From Marsupella aquatica (taxonomy: Eukaryota; Marchantiophyta): a stretch of DNA of 64,000 bases. A program made the position numbers and the translations under genes. The notes below the pieces were generated by a model, which was given only the letters and a program-made list of their open reading frames with translations, ran no database searches and was not told where the DNA came from. Within the stretch, counting starts at the first letter, position 1, and the number at the start of each line of letters is the position of its first letter. Shown one piece after another: positions 45,522-58,069 of this stretch. Location: the NCBI GenBank assembly GCA_973895155.1, contig OZ316891.1, positions 5,518,001 to 5,582,000 of the forward strand. The letters are read 5' to 3'.

Positions 45522-48262
45522 TTAGGTCGAGGCCACTAGAAGCTGCTGCTTGTTATACTCCTCCATCGCCGCTTTGTATGACTCCCTTGCTGTCGCGGCT
45601 TTGTCTGCCCAGACTTGTTTCTCCGCCTCTGGGAGTTCCTGTCATAGGAAGAAATGGAAGTCAATCGAGGAATCTAGCTCATCGAGATGTTCAGGTCAGG
45701 TAGCGAACGGACAATACGCGAAGCAAGAAGCCACTCCTTACCTGCCATCTCACGGCCAGCGTTGCGTTCATTTCAGAAAAGCTTGCATTGGGCTTCTCCT
45801 GCTGTATCAACTTCCGATTCTCCATCCTGTTTGAGAGGGGTGATATTTTGTATCAGCTACTGGACTGGTTAATATCTATATACCAAACCTTTGCTCTCAT
45901 TTACTACTTACAGAAAGAGTATTACTTACACAAAGAGTATATACGACGTGAGAGGTTTCTTCGGCTTGTTGGGATCGACTGGTTCAGCCTTCGTGCGCTT
46001 CTTCTTTTGTTTCTCGTCCTTAATATTCTGTCAGCAAAAGAAGGGCGAGTTAGGATCCATTCATTTAATTTAAGGTAAGGTTGCCGAGCAAAGTGAATCA
46101 CTGGGAAGCCACCTTCTTTGCTTGGTCAATTTGTTCTCTCTGCTTCAGCAACTGCATCCCTTGAGCTTTGTGAACCAACGCCTGTTCCTTTGACAGCTCC
46201 TCGGCTGCCTCCAGTTCCTACAATTACAACACAAATAAATTGAACAACCAGGAAAGGACACATTCTTGTCATCAACCAAAACATTCTCATTCAAATGGTA
46301 CTCCCCAGAGAGACATTCACTAACCGCAGCTTTTTCAAGCTTGTAAGGCTCCAGCTCCGTTGCGTAACGAACTTTATCCTCCGCAGCTACCTGGGAGAAA
46401 GAGCCAGCAAACCTTAGAATCGGCAAGAACACCTTAAATAAAGCGGCACACTCAAACCCGTGGGAGGTAGAAAGGTACCTTTTCATATTTCTCCCGACTT
46501 TTCTCATCCAGAGCTTTCCATTCTTCACCCAGACGCCGACCGATCTGGATACAGGAAGCAGTATTAGTAAACTTCGCAATTGAATTGAGTAAGAGCTAAG
46601 TTGCGACACAAACAACGATGATGACGGCCTCACCTCAGGAATCCTCAAGTTATCAGCCAACATCTTCGGCCTTCGTTCATTGCAAAACACAAAATACGCT
46701 GATACAGGCTTCTTCGGCTTGCGAGGATCCTTCTCCTTCCTGCACAAAACACAACAAGCAAGTCAGTGGAGGTTCAGATGCAATCCTGAGCTTCGAAAAG
46801 AGGAGCAGGATCGCTCTATCGCACGATACTTAGATGGGCCGAAGCCATTGGGAAACTCACTTTTTCTTCTTCCCCTCTTCACTATCTTCCTCCTGCAACA
46901 CAGTAAAAGTCCCTACACATTAGAGACAGCGATGTGGAGATCAGGATGACAGCTTAAAGCAGCATGAATGTCAAAAGGGAACATCACGTGGCGGGGTGTA
47001 GAACATACACTCTTAAAGCGAAGGTACTGCTCCAGAAACTCTACGGCGACCTTCTTGTTGTGCTCCTCTTCGTAGATTTTCAGAGCTTCCACTTCACGCT
47101 TCTCTTGGCCAACTATCTGTACGCACCAATGTGTTAGATAGAGCATAGAAGCCCAAACACAGTACTGCCAGCAGAGCAAAAAGCCGAACCCCTCCTTTCT
47201 GGAAAGGAGTGTACCTTCAAATAAACCTTTTTCTCAACTTCGTAACGTTCAGCGTATGGCTTCCTTTCCTCCTCTGGCACCGTCTTCCATGTATCGCCCA
47301 ATATTTTGCTCACCTCTGCAAATGTCGCCTCTGGATGGTCCTTCCTTATCTGTAAACGGTATCACGAGTTCAGAAGGGGCCTACGGTAGGAAAGCCAAAA
47401 GGAAAATTTTCGTGGAGAACTTTGTAAAATGATAGACCAAGGAACGAACCTGTTCCCTTTGATCCTTTGCCCACAGCAGGAAAGGTGTCTGGGGCCGTTT
47501 AATATGCTTCAGATGTTTCTTCGTGTCCTTCGTTGCTGCGGAGGCGTTTAAGGGAAGATCCTGCAAATAGGCTCCAAATCACGACGTCAAAACGTCTAGA
47601 CCGATGTACGCTGGGACACAATGTGCAGACACTAACGTCAAAACGTCTAGACCGATGTACGCTGGGACACAATGAGCAGACACTAACGACGGTAACACTG
47701 CCACTCGAGATCTTCAGTCGAAGCCCATACTCCAGAGCAGTACGTAGGTTCGACAACTAACCCAATGCAACTCCGAAAAGGAGAATTAACATAATCTATA
47801 GCAGGCATTTCAGTATTCAAAGTCTGCTACAATATTACCGGAACTATTTGCAATTAAGGAAACCACGTTACTCACTAGTGTGGGCTGGAACTCTTTCATT
47901 TTCTGAAGTTTCCGGACTTTCTCCGTGAGCTTCTTTTGCTCCTGTTCTTTGGTTTCAAGAAGACCCTGAAGTCGTAACTCTTCAGCATTTTTCTGCTCGA
48001 GCTGTGCGTCACGTTCCTTCAAAAGTTGTTCTGCCTTCTCCTTCTCAAGGCTAATCATCTTCATCTTCTTGGTCATCTCGTCGAGCTCGTCAGCGAGAGA
48101 AACCGCCTGCTTACGGATACCCACAGCCTTAATCTTTCCATTTGCCTTCGAAATATTTTCTTTCTCAAGAAGGGGCCCCTGGGCTACATCTCCTGTGTAG
48201 ACAGCATTTTCTTTGTCTGCGTCCCCAGCTTTGGACCTCGCCTTGCTAGTCCCACGAGGCAT
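45522..48262 (-). CDS. 3xHMG-box: 3xHMG-box chromatin protein, 12 exons, about 468 aa
   Basis: Exons in transcript order: 48262-47876, 47560-47450, 47349-47215, 47116-47009, 46892-46861, 46739-46634, 46544-46479, 46390-46325, 46217-46113, 46018-45930, 45826-45742, 45638-45522. All junctions are GT-AG and all phases agree; the total is 468 codons plus TAA. Residues 1-129 are a basic N terminus and a long coiled coil. HMG box 1 is about 147-211 ('HIKRPQTPFLLWAKDQREQ'), box 2 about 262-335 ('DPRKPKKPVSAYFVFCNERR') and box 3 about 386-455 ('DPNKPKKPLTSYILFV'), each completed by W and K/Y positions of the fold. This three-box layout is plant-specific; Arabidopsis members (about 450 aa) bind and bend DNA and associate with mitotic chromosomes. 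The start is ATG 48262 (MPRGTSKARSK). Confidence 0.95.
47586..47687. repeat. 51-bp tandem duplication in intron 1 of the HMG gene
   Basis: Two nearly identical copies containing 'aacgtctagaccgatgtacg' start 51 bases apart (about 47586 and 47637). Confidence 0.9.
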
Positions 48263-48264
48263 GT

Positions 48265-50250
48265 TCACGTTGTAGATTAGAAGTCGTTGCTCGATTTAGA
48301 AGAAGCACTGCACAATCAACAAGAACAGTGGGAATCAAGATGGCTTCAAAATTTGCGGCCGGGATGAAGTGAACAAGAATGCAATGCAATTTACTGCTGA
48401 AAAAGAGAGAGTGAAGGGCACACTAAAATTGAACGCAGACGTCAGAGTGACGTTTATAAGGATTGAGTCGTCAGTCGCGGGTTTGATGGTGCGCAAGGCT
48501 GATGTATTTGACGGGTAAGGATACACAGAAGTACGACAAGACTACAGTAAAATCCTCCAAGATACAAAAACGTGATCAGCAGCAATTATGAAGTAAATCA
48601 CCGCCGACTTTTCGTCAAGATATGACGCTAGGTGGCTTTAACAGAGCCACAAAATTGACAACCACGAAATACAAAATCTACAATACTAACGAGTAGTATC
48701 CACTGAGAAATTGTACAAGCAGAGTACGGTGAAAACAAGACGTCCAAACTTCTTAGACAATCCTTTAAGTAGCAATTAGAGGTCCGCATGCGGAGAATCA
48801 CGATGAGAGGCTTTCTTCTCGTTCAGTGGCACCACTCGGAAATACTTTGCATACGAGAAGAAAGCCTCAGAAGTATTGCAAACTATTTCCGAAACTATGG
48901 TTCCAATGCAAGTTCACAATCGCAAGATACTCGTCAGCCCCCACAATGAAGTATTGGATTGGATCCAATACTCTTCATCATACCGGCGCATGCAGAAAGG
49001 ATCGGGCCTCCACATTCCGAAGGTGATTACAGGAGACACCGAGATCGATCCTACCACTACCTTACTTCGCAAATGAGAGAGGACCAGAGTACCAACCTGC
49101 CTGCAGCTCACGACGGAAAATGGAGCTTCTCTCCCAAGAGACGACGGTAATTGTTCGATCGCAGAAAACACTCGGCCAAAAGTTGCATAACTAAGAGCTA
49201 AACACTTTCCAAAATGAACAGCAACTCTCCCAAGAGACGAGGATAATGGTCGATTGCAGAAACGACGCCTAGGCCAAAAGTTGCACAGCAAAGAGCGAAG
49301 TAGTGTACAAAATGCACAGCGACTGCATCATCATTCAGCAAGACGAAACATCAAACCGGGCGAGCTCCAAGACCTTCTCCGTCACGGTGACAATGTGGCT
49401 ACTGCCTTTGGCCACAGAGCTCCTTCAAATGCGACGAAGAGAAAAGGAGCATCGAAACAAAGCATTCATCGCCCATTGGAGAAGCGCGGGGGGACGCCTT
49501 CGTCGGGTGACCGATCGAAGAGGAGCTTTTTTAAATTTCAAATGTGGGCATGCAAACAAGGAGAGAGCCGTAGGGGTTCGGGGCTCAGAGCAACACCAGG
49601 CCTGGTAATTGGCTCGGCTTTAGCCGTGGGTGAGCGGATCGCCCCTGGGTGCTTTTGAACTAACCAGGCCTGGTAATTGGCTCGGCTTTAGCCGTGGGTG
49701 AGCGGATCGGGCCTCTGGGTGCTCTTGGACTAGTCTATAGTCTATAGTCTATACCCACTTAAAACACAAATGGCCAGAGGGCATTAGAAAAACTAGCCCG
49801 ATTACCAGATCGAGAAAACAACCCAAGAGTTCTTGTAAACAAAAAGTATTTTATTTTATTTCTCGTGTATCTTCACCCCCATCCTACCCATATTTTTTGC
49901 TCACATTCAGTTTTGTCCTTATTGAGAGTTATTTGAGTTATTGTTGTCTTGCGCGTGACAGTCTTCAAATTATCTACCCTCTAAGTGATCAGGTGGGACC
50001 TTTGGAATGAGCAAGAGTTTACACTGGCACCCCCCTCCTGAGCCAGTCCTCACTGTCTGCTATACTTGTGTAATTTCAAGTGTAAGGTCCAGTCTTTTGA
50101 AAATCAGCATGGACAATAATGATAAAAACAGAGACATTAAAAGTACTCTCTACTCCTTACACGTAGCAGTTGACTAGAGAATCGACATCCGGCAATTTAG
50201 GGAGTGCAAAGGGCCAATTGTTTGAAGACCTCACACATGCAGGATAGCCC
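48265..50250. other. Upstream region of the HMG gene with several local duplications
   Basis: Contains the promoter of the minus-strand HMG gene (TATA not identified). It also holds interleaved inverted repeats (48807-48893), a 96-bp tandem duplication (about 49131-49320, 'ctcccaagagacga'), and a 68-bp tandem duplication (about 49595-49730, 'accaggcctggtaattggct'). No gene seen; plus-strand frames across the duplications lack domains. Confidence 0.5.
48807..48893. repeat. Two interleaved inverted repeats
   Basis: Stem A: gaggctttcttctcgt (48807-48822) pairs perfectly with 48853-48868 (16 bp). Stem B: cggaaatactttgca (48838-48852) pairs with 48879-48893 (14 of 15). The two stems overlap in order A-B-A'-B', so they would form a pseudoknot-like or alternative structure. 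Confidence 0.8.
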
Positions 50251-50252
50251 TT

Positions 50253-51069
50253 ACTAGAACCGCATGTTAAATCTACAACGCATTAATGCTCCCCCATTTT
50301 CCTGAGCCCTGTACACTGCCTGTCCCAACCCCCGATATTGTTGCCCGCTCCCGCCCAAGTTTGTCAAAACATAAACCAAGACTCTACCATTTTGTCACCC
50401 ATTCCGGCCAAAGCAACTTTCTACCATCAACTCAGGGTTTATGTTTTGGCATCTTTCACTTGTTGTCGCCTGCTCTGGCCCAATGTACTTTGTGCCATCA
50501 ACTTCTTCCTTGTGAAATTGTGGTTTATGTTCTCGCAACACTTTCCTCCAACGGAGTCATCTTTGTTTTGTACCAATTAAAGTCTAAGTGTTGCAGAGCC
50601 TAGTACTTTGGTTAAGAGTAAAGATTAATAGAGTCTTGGTTAATGTTTTGTCAAATGTTTCTTCTCGCTGGAGTTGTGGTTTATGTTTTGACGACTATTC
50701 TTTCCAATGGATTCATGTGTGTTTAGTAATAGAGTTTAAGTGTTCAGGCAAAGCCTGTACTTTGGATAAGAGTCAATCATGATTAATGATAGAATCTTGG
50801 TTTACTTTTTGACAAACTTGGGCCCAAGTGGGTAGCAGCATCGGGGACTTGGGCCGGAGAGGGCGACAACAAGTGAAGGTTGCCAGAACAGAAACCTGAA
50901 GTCAATGGCACAAAGTTGATCAGGCTAGAGCGGACGACAAAATGGTAGAGTCTTGCTTTATGTTTTGGCAAACTCGGGCCGGAGCCGGCAGCAGCTGCGG
51001 GGACTGGGATGGGCAATGCACGGGGCCCCGAGAAAATGGGGGAGCATTAACGCGCGGTCTTAGTAGACC
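50253..51069. mobile_element. Long foldback element, arms about 260 bp
   Basis: The sequence 50278-50540 matches the reverse complement of about 50800-51055 at many positions ('aatgctcccccattttc', 'actctaccattttgtc', 'cacttgttgtcgcc', 'aagtttgtcaaaa'). The outer ends read about actagaaccgc / taagaccgcg in inverted orientation. The middle contains shorter repeats of 'gagtcttggttwatgttttg'. It resembles a foldback or MITE-type non-autonomous element. No coding content. Confidence 0.75.
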
Positions 51070-51074
51070 ATAGC

Positions 51075-52295
51075 CCTGGAAAGTAGCTTTGCACTGTGCT
51101 TTCTTAGTGAGATGTGGTATTTGTTAGCTTGTCTTTTTTGTTTTAAATCCCCACTCCCATCAATTTTGGAGAGGACATATAGTGCATTTTTTGTACTCTC
51201 TTCATAACATTGTTAATTTATTGTAGTAACCTCGATCCAGCAGGTTTTTCTTTTCGGACAGTGGTGGTATAATAAAGTAACCTCTTGTCTAGTTTAATTC
51301 CAGTAGTACTTTGCCATCTTTTTCCACCTGAGTTCCAGGCATGAGCCAATGAATATCTTGCAAGAATTATGAGTTGAACGTCTAAAACTACCCTCAACCC
51401 TGGTCCATCCAGCTACTGCCCTCCACCTTGGGTGTGACTCTTGTGCCTTCATCCTATCCCAACCCATTTTGCTCCTGGTCACCTTTAACCTGTGACGAGA
51501 AGAGACCCACTCCCAAGTTGCAAGAAGGCGGAAATGAGCACGTTAGGATCGACTAGGTTTCAGACATCTGAAATAAAATCAGCCATACTTGGATTGTTTT
51601 TGAGCTAACCTGATCAGTTTGCTTAACTCTGGTCAAGAAGATGGTAAATATATATTTTGACAAAAGGATGGAAATCTAGTAAATCTCAGTTAGAAAACAT
51701 AACAAAGGTGGTGCTTCAACACTCAAAGTTAACATTTTATTTTTTGCAAGTTGAATACCAAGCTAATTGTCACCTGCTTATCAAACGATTTACACGACAA
51801 ATACGTGTTTCCTCCTACTAAAATTGTTTGTTATCGTATGACGGGAATGTGGAGGGACACTATTAGGATTCTATTGCATGTAGGATGAGTATGTTTGATT
51901 CCGCTCCCAGAAGTGTAATTTTTTATCAAGCATACCGACTAGCCTCTCTACTTTTGATCAAGTCCCATGGACTACACCACACACACTCCTAGTACTGGTC
52001 GTTGGTGGAGTGTTGTCACCACCCCTCCTACTCACATGGTTGACCAAACCGTGCAAGGATTCCTTAGACACTTCTTGGGGAAAGAACACAATCGTGAACC
52101 AGAAAAGATAACACCACACCAAAACTTGAGGAATCAAACCAAATCCATATATTTTGGCAAAACGTCGTAACACATTGCAAGGACAACCCGGCCTCCTGCC
52201 GTCTGCCCAACTCCTACCTCACTGGGGCAAGTGCTACACCTCTACCTCACCACTCTGGCTTGATTCCCTCTTCTGGCTATGAGCTAACTTCCCTA
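51075..52295. other. No gene seen
   Basis: AT-rich DNA. The part from about 51960 may be the continuation of the LTR-like copy 2, but the element's end cannot be placed. Confidence 0.35.
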
Positions 52296-52299
52296 AAAC

Positions 52300-54351
52300 C
52301 AACACTAGACTGAGTTCCCCCCCACTACTCTAGGGCTCTCCCCCTAAATACTCAAAACAACACACCAAAGCACCCCTCACGGGGTCACAAGGATGGCGGC
52401 TACCCTAGCGGCGCCGCTAAAACCTTCACGAAAGAAATCCCTAATCCTAAAGCATGCGGCACACACATGCTCCTAAAACCCTAATCTAACAATGGGACCG
52501 ACGGTGCCCCAACATTGCTCAGTGAACCGCGAAAATGCAAGGGACCCCACAATTGCCGAAACTAGGTGCCACTCTGATTGCACCTCTGAGCTTACCCCTG
52601 GGTAGCCCTACTCCCCCTGATCATGAATCACAAAACCGCTCCCGAAACGGACGTCGAATGACCAAGTTATGGCCATTTCAGTTTCACTTACTTACCAACT
52701 TCGTCGGGCCCTAACTTACTCATCCTGACTCCGTTTGAGGAGCGCCGCCTCTTGTTGGAATCAGCTCCGCGATCTCTTTCCAACAAGCCCGTGAGTGCAC
52801 CTTTCCAAAAAGTTTTCAAAGTGAAGAGGTCGTACGACCAAGTCTGTAGGCTACCCTAGTCCTCCTCCTCCTCACTCACGGTGCCGTGGCTTGAGCCCCG
52901 TGAGTTGGTCTCCTCATCAGTCCTCCTCCTCACTCACGGTGCCCTGGCTTGAGCCCCGTGAGTTGGTGTCCTCATCAGTCCATTGGAGTGGATACCGCTC
53001 CGCTAAACAAGGACTCACTTGAGTCCACCACCTCCTATCCTATCTATCTACCCTACCTACCAGCCTCAATCCTCCTAATCGCCACCACCGGTCCGTTGTA
53101 AAAGGAGGGGGCCCCTATAATTGTCGAAACTAAAATTTTCTCAGAATTCACTTCTCAAAACATATCTGAGGAGCCCTCCTCTTCCTGATCACGGCTCCGT
53201 AAACGGTGCACAAAACGGAGGTCAAACGGCCAAGATATGATCATTTAACTTTTCACGGGCACAGTCCCCCTCCGTTTCGTTCGTACAACACCAGGGGCCC
53301 CGGCTTTGCAAAACACGGATCACGGGTTCTCCGTATGTGCTGCTACCTCCTCCTTCCCTTGCAAAGCCGGGACCTCTTTCCTTACGGACGTCCGTACGGC
53401 CTCAAAACCCATGTATTCTCAAAAAACGCGATATGTTGTATCTCCCCCGTCTTAGCTCCGTTTTGGCCGTGTGACACATCTTTGGATTCAGCTCGACGAG
53501 CTCTTTCCAAAGAGCCCGTAGACTCCTGATTTTGAGATGGTCAAAAATCCAATGGTCATACAATCAGGGTCCGTACACACGTTGAAAGCAAGCACAAGAG
53601 AGAAAGGGTTTAGGGTGTAGGTATGGGTGAAAACCCCACAAGTGAGAATAGAGAAAAAGGGAAAGAAGAAAGTGTGAAGGCCCCTTCTATGGATGTGTTC
53701 TTCTACGGAGTGCCCCTCTACGGAGTGGGGAAGGGAAAGAGAGCAAAAAACCATGTGAGAACCACACAAAGGATGAAGGGGAACACAAGTGTAGGAACCC
53801 CTTCCTTCTAAGGGCCCTCCCACCATCACTACTCCAAGATTGCCTAGTTTGCCGTTTTACGTGCATTGAGGTCCTTCAAGATGTCACTGTTTGATATAGA
53901 CCTAAAATCAACTAGAGAACCTCAGTTTCGCATGAGGCTCATTGAGGGCTTCAAAATGAATCCAAACATGACCATGTTTGGAATAGTACTAGCGCAGTAA
54001 CGTCTATTTTAAGTTTCAACATTTTCTATATTTTGGTCATACTTCCCGTTTTGCGCCTTACGTGGAGACTCTGACCAGCCCCCACCCCTCCAAGATGCCC
54101 ACACCTTGGCTCCAAGTACTTGGGCTGCCTTGTGGCCTCCTTGTACCCCCTCAATGGTTTCCTTGTCATCCATCACCACCCGCCACCCCTCTCAACTCCG
54201 GCCTCCGGTTGTCGCATCAATTTATTGGAACTAACAAAAATAAAAAAAATTTGAAAATCCAAACACTTTTACTACACCTATTTGTCTTTCTACTTATATA
54301 CATAATTATAAGTCATCACTAAGTTACTACCAAGTTTGGGGCCCTGTCACA
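52300..54351 (-). mobile_element. LTR-like element, copy 2, inverted relative to copy 1
   Basis: On the minus strand it begins at 54351 with the same TGTGACAGGGCCCC terminus as copy 1 and follows it down to about 52300. A 58-bp tandem duplication (about 52863-52978, with 'ctcactcacggtgcc') is private to this copy. No protein domain inside. Confidence 0.6.
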
Positions 54352-55120
54352 CTAATGCATATGAAAGTGTTCCCTTTAACCAAGACTCCCCATGCCCATA
54401 TTTCCTACTCACAAACATAGTCTAAATATAGACATTTCTCTTCCCATATAAATTACATCCCTGAGCTTTGTTCTACAGAGTACCTCATGATCCATACACA
54501 TAGATCACTAAATATTGTATGGACTAGCTCAATGCCCATATGTTGCACGGAACTGACTATAGTAAGCTACAGTAGTTATGTTGGGCAGAACTGTTGTATT
54601 GGGCAGAAGACCGGCTCGGGAAGAGTAGCCTACCAGGGAGAAGAAGGAAGGTAGAAAGAAACAAGATTTGCTTGTGGAGGCCAAGCTTGTGATAGAAGGA
54701 TTGCTGCAGGAGAAGATCAAGATTAATAAGTTGAAGAGGGCCAGGAGACCTGGGCTGGGGCAAGAGACCTGGGCTGCATCACAAAGTAAGCAGTCAAAGA
54801 GCATTTAGAAAAATCCTCAATCTGCCTAATTGGCCCAAGCAACATTCAGTAGAGTAATTTTTAGTTGAAACTATGAGAATAGCGTAGCTCACCCACTTTT
54901 CTTTTACTGTGATGATAATTACACTCATATGATCAATAGCAATGAACATGATTGATGCAAATTCATTTGGTATTCAACATGTTTTTGTAAGCCACCAGCC
55001 AAACCAGGGAATTGGTTAGTTTTAATCTTGATCACATGTGGCAATTTTGAAGTACTTTTTGACTCAACAGAAATGTGCTTAAGGTTGGTGATTGCTTTGT
55101 ACAACATAATGCTTAGACTG

Positions 55121-55300
55121 CCCAAAGAGGCAACTCACTTGGTTGAGACTCATAGGTCTAGAGTTCAAATCTTGTGCCCAAAGAGGCAGCTCACTTGGTT
55201 GAGACTCATAGGTCTAGAGTTCAAATCTTGTGGTTGACTGTTCACTTTCTGTGGGGATTCACAAATTTCCCCTTAAAATATTTTATTAAAAAAAATTTAA
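55121..55300 (+). repeat. SINE-like tRNA-derived unit, duplicated in tandem
   Basis: Two 56-bp copies (about 55121-55176 and 55177-55232) with an A-box-like 'ctcacttggttgagac' and a B-box-like 'gagttcaaatcttg', the spacing of a pol III promoter in a tRNA-derived SINE. The second copy continues into an AT-rich tail. It does not fold as a functional tRNA. Confidence 0.45.
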
Positions 55301-55893
55301 AAATTCCATTTAGACCTGAAGCTATTGTTTTGTTTTAGAAACCTTTGCTAAAAGGCAACTTTTGCTTATCTAATTGCCTTCTCTAGTTCTCAAACTCTCA
55401 TGCATAGTCACCAGCCAATGCAGCTCCAAAAGCTTATTTGCAATTTGTTCACACTGTATGACTTCACTCAGATCATTTCACCTTTGTTGCAGAAAATTGG
55501 CTATTAGTGCTACAGCATGAAAAGCTCCTTAAATTTGTATGTTTGCATGTCATACCCTTCATCCATTGTCTCCACTTGTGCTTCAACACTCCATTTCATT
55601 AAGCTTTGATTCTATATCTTGCATGCATCTTGTTCCAAATTTTTACAGTACTTGCATTCATGCCTTGTGCATCCTAAGTTACACCAGACTTGCACATGAT
55701 GAAAGATCTTCCACCAGCATGTCTAGGATCCCCCAACAAGGTAAGTATGGATGGTAGCCATTTGTATGGGCAAACAAATTGCACCAACTCTAACAAAGAT
55801 CATTGTTAGACTTCAAATGTTAATATCATAGAATGAATTGGTGTGGCCTTTGTCAAGACAAGAGCCTGTAACAATCAACAACTACAATATTAT

Positions 55894-56088
55894 TCATTCA
55901 AGAAGTATATTTCTTACAGCCCTGGAAATTATCATTTGGCATTCATTGTTCCATGGTCTGCAAACCTTGACTAGTGTACCATCTATGATGCCAGCATATC
56001 CAAGCCAATCAAGGTTGTGTGGTGCCAATTTGCTTTGCTGTTGAACCGATGGCCAGTAAATCTCAGCATTGAGTGACACTTTTAGCAT
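55894..56088 (-). pseudogene. Harbinger-type transposase fragment
   Basis: The minus frame contains 'WLGYAGIIDGTLVKVCRPWN', which matches the first catalytic-Asp motif (G-x-I-D-G-T-x-V) of HARBI1-like nucleases. Only about 64 codons remain, and the other catalytic residues were not found nearby. It is a different lineage from the copy at 4.6-5.7 kb. Confidence 0.5.
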
Positions 56089-56094
56089 GATGCT

Positions 56095-58065
56095 ACAAAG
56101 TAAGCATTGTCAACACAAACTTCCATTGAAAACAATTGTAAAACAAGTTGTTTTTGAGTTTAATACATAACAAAAATTCAGCAGACGTTCTTCAAGGCTG
56201 GTTAGTCGGGTGACCCACGATGTAGTGCATTTCTCCTATCAATCTTGCATGTGTTGCAATTTATTTAGTGAGAAGACAAAGAGTACACACATATGCTCGA
56301 TCACTCTAGTTGGTTAACTTTTTGACACATAGGGGCAAGTTCTTCATGCTCTGCAGCACTTCCTTACCTCCAAGTAGGGGATCATTATACATTTCGCATT
56401 TATTTCTCAGGGTGAAGTGAAACAAACATGGATTTTTGGTCCTCTTAGTTTACAAAAATCTTTATTGTCTGCATGCATTTGAACAACTAATTAGTTCCAG
56501 GACACCCTAGTTAGATAAATGTAAGACAGTTGAACAAGTTCACTTGGAGCAATGAAGAATACATATCCTCTTCCGTTTTTATTGTATGTGCAAATAGATG
56601 TATGTCAAAATAGGTTGCATTTTATAGATATGTGATTCATTGCAGAGATTAGGTTGAGAAAAAATACCATCTAGAAGTATCAGTGAAGCTTGCCACAATA
56701 GGGCTGAATTAACATGTAAAATGAGGTTAAGATCCTATCTTGGACAGTTCAATAGGTACATTTTAAGATTGTTGGTAGTCAAGTTCTTGATTGTGAAAGT
56801 ACAATGATTCTATTAAAGATCCAATGTGGAGCAATCAGAAAAAAAACACCAAAAGAGGTAGTCTAAAAACTTATACTGGGCGCAGTGTCTCATTTCCAAC
56901 CAAAATCATAGGTCTATAGATCTGACAGAACTGGTGGTCCTGCCGCATAAGATTTTGATGGGCCCCAAAATGCCATCTACTATTGTGCCCAACCCAAAAG
57001 TGACCCTGTACATGGTCTTCTTTCATGTATTGTGAAAGACTCCATTCCAGAAAAATCTATGGTTGAGATTTGATCTTCTTAAAACAAAAATACTGGCCCC
57101 TCTTCATGTAAAGCCACACTAGTTTCATTTAATATACCTATTCATATGGGAAGAAGCCACTATGTACACTATTGAGAAGAGCACATATCTATTAGACATA
57201 TTTGTTAAAACATTGCAATTATGGAGTCAAGCCACATATTTGGGTAGTGCTTGGCAATGGAACAATGAACTGCACCAATTTAGAAAGTCCAACTGAGCAA
57301 TCAAGAACTATAATGACATGTTGTGCCTTTTTTTTGCAGTGGTAGTCTTTTGAATTTACAGGACCCAAAGAATAAAGAATTTGACAAAGACAAGGAATAA
57401 CCCTAAAATTAGTTACATTTAGTGTAAAGAAACTAATGAAAAGAGCGGCACTCCAAGCAAGAAAACTAAGGGAGCTATCCAAGCAACAAAAGGGAGCTGC
57501 AAATTGATGCACAAGAATCAAGTCCTCCCTCTACCATTCTTTACCCTATAATACCTATTTCAGATTGTCTTTGTATAAACTAATAATTAAACAAGAACCA
57601 ATCTTAATCCTTCATCAAAAGTATTGTTTTTTTAATACACTTAGATATATCCATACACTCCATCTAAGATAAATGTTTGCCCAAGCTATCCTTTAGCCTG
57701 CCTGCACCTGTCCAAGATAATACAATTAATTAAAAAGTTATATTTAAATTATAAAATTGAGAAAAAACTTTGAAAATTTTGAAATACTTTGAATATAAAT
57801 TAAATATGAAATATTTATCTCTCTCTAAATTTTAAATTAAAAAACTGATTTCTTTCCTGTCACTTGATTGTGCTTGGACTGATTGATGCAATGGGAGCTA
57901 TCTCTTGTCTCCAATTTCTATGTGCAACATGAGTAATAGAACATGACCACAAAGTGTATGGCCAGGATCACAAATAACATGTCTCAATAACCACATTACA
58001 AAGCTTATAATTGTTTGTCCCCCCATGATATATTTTCTCCCATAAATATATTTTTCTAGTCTTTA
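56095..58065. other. AT-rich, no gene
   Basis: No supported frame, RNA or repeat family. Confidence 0.4.
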
Positions 58066-58069
58066 CATA

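Noticed and set aside
55121-55232. Functional tRNA genes
   Set aside because: A- and B-box-like parts are present but acceptor and anticodon stems do not form.
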